NCBI GenBank assembly: GCA_000697355.1
Contig: JNEN01000923.1
Location: forward strand, 1 to 64,000
From: Syncephalastrum monosporum B8922
Lineage: Eukaryota > Mucoromycota > Mucoromycetes > Mucorales > Syncephalastraceae
Direction of reading: 5' to 3'
DNA: 64,000 bases
Both the position numbers and the translations under genes were made by a program. Below are positions 63,894 to 64,000 of the stretch, in pieces; position 1 is the stretch's first letter, and each line of letters opens with the position of its first letter. The notes beneath the pieces are model-generated. The model had not been told where the DNA came from, did no database searches, and was given only the letters and a program-made list of their open reading frames with translations.

Positions 63894-64000
63894 TTATGTT
63901 GATTTCTTAATTTTGGGGAAGAGCGCAGCACTGTCCTCTCCGAGAGGCCGCGGGGTCTCCCAGAGGCGAGTGTGTTCAAACATACGCTTATCCTCTGGCA
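63894..64000 (-). CDS. C-terminal end of a gene cut by the window edge, unknown
   Basis: An open frame enters from the right edge and stops at TAA (63894-63896). The visible end reads PEDKRMFEHTRLWETPRPLG and EDSAALFPKIKKST. Its composition looks coding and the frame is uninterrupted, but only about 34 residues are seen, too few to assign a family. Confidence 0.45.
   Translation of the reverse strand, partial: PEDKRMFEHTRLWETPRPLGEDSAALFPKIKKST

Overview
This window is nuclear DNA of a filamentous fungus, most likely an early-diverging one (Mucoromycota-like). The evidence is that almost every gene is split by short introns of about 45-70 bases with branch points such as CTAAC. The gene set is fungal: GFA1, an AVT-type vacuolar transporter, Mgr3, Iml2, a Vrl1-like RabGEF, and CBM14 secreted proteins. 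It also carries genes that many yeasts lack, namely a KDM4-type demethylase with an extended PHD finger, a YANK/STK32 kinase and a RapGAP. The phylum is an inference. There are no phage, CRISPR, rRNA or convincing tRNA features.

Left part (0-13.6 kb): a possible small unknown gene; NAD-dependent glycerol-3-phosphate dehydrogenase; a multi-pass membrane protein; Mgr3-like TPR protein; MsrB; glutamine:fructose-6-phosphate amidotransferase (first step of chitin precursor synthesis); and an Iml2/TTC39-like protein. Middle (13.9-31 kb): an AVT/SLC36 transporter; the mismatch-repair and meiotic MutL homolog MLH3; mitochondrial glycine decarboxylase P-protein; a WD40 protein; an F-box protein; and the nucleoporin Nup85.

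Immediately upstream of Nup85 lies a very long acidic disordered reading frame (31.1-34.2 kb). Its splice phases fit Nup85 exactly, so the two may be one gene. Next come a KDM4-type JmjN/JmjC/ePHD demethylase, SDF2-like MIR protein, mitochondrial ribosomal protein L44, and a signalling stretch (41.6-54.7 kb). That stretch holds a RapGAP, a G-protein alpha subunit, a VPS9-ankyrin-PX-BAR protein resembling yeast Vrl1, and an STK32/YANK kinase. A SAM methyltransferase follows.

The right end changes character. A gene-poor stretch of about 3 kb (57.7-60.8 kb), possibly with a transposase relic, leads into three same-strand genes for secreted proteins, each with a TATA element 65-90 bases before its ATG. 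Two carry a CBM14 chitin-binding domain. The third is a signal-peptide protein with two tandem repeats ending in Lys-Lys-Arg, like Kex2-processed peptide precursors. A gene fragment runs off the right edge. The strongest leads are the possible acidic-Nup85 fusion, the Kex2-type precursor with its secreted neighbours, the Vrl1-like gene, and the altered motif III in MLH3.
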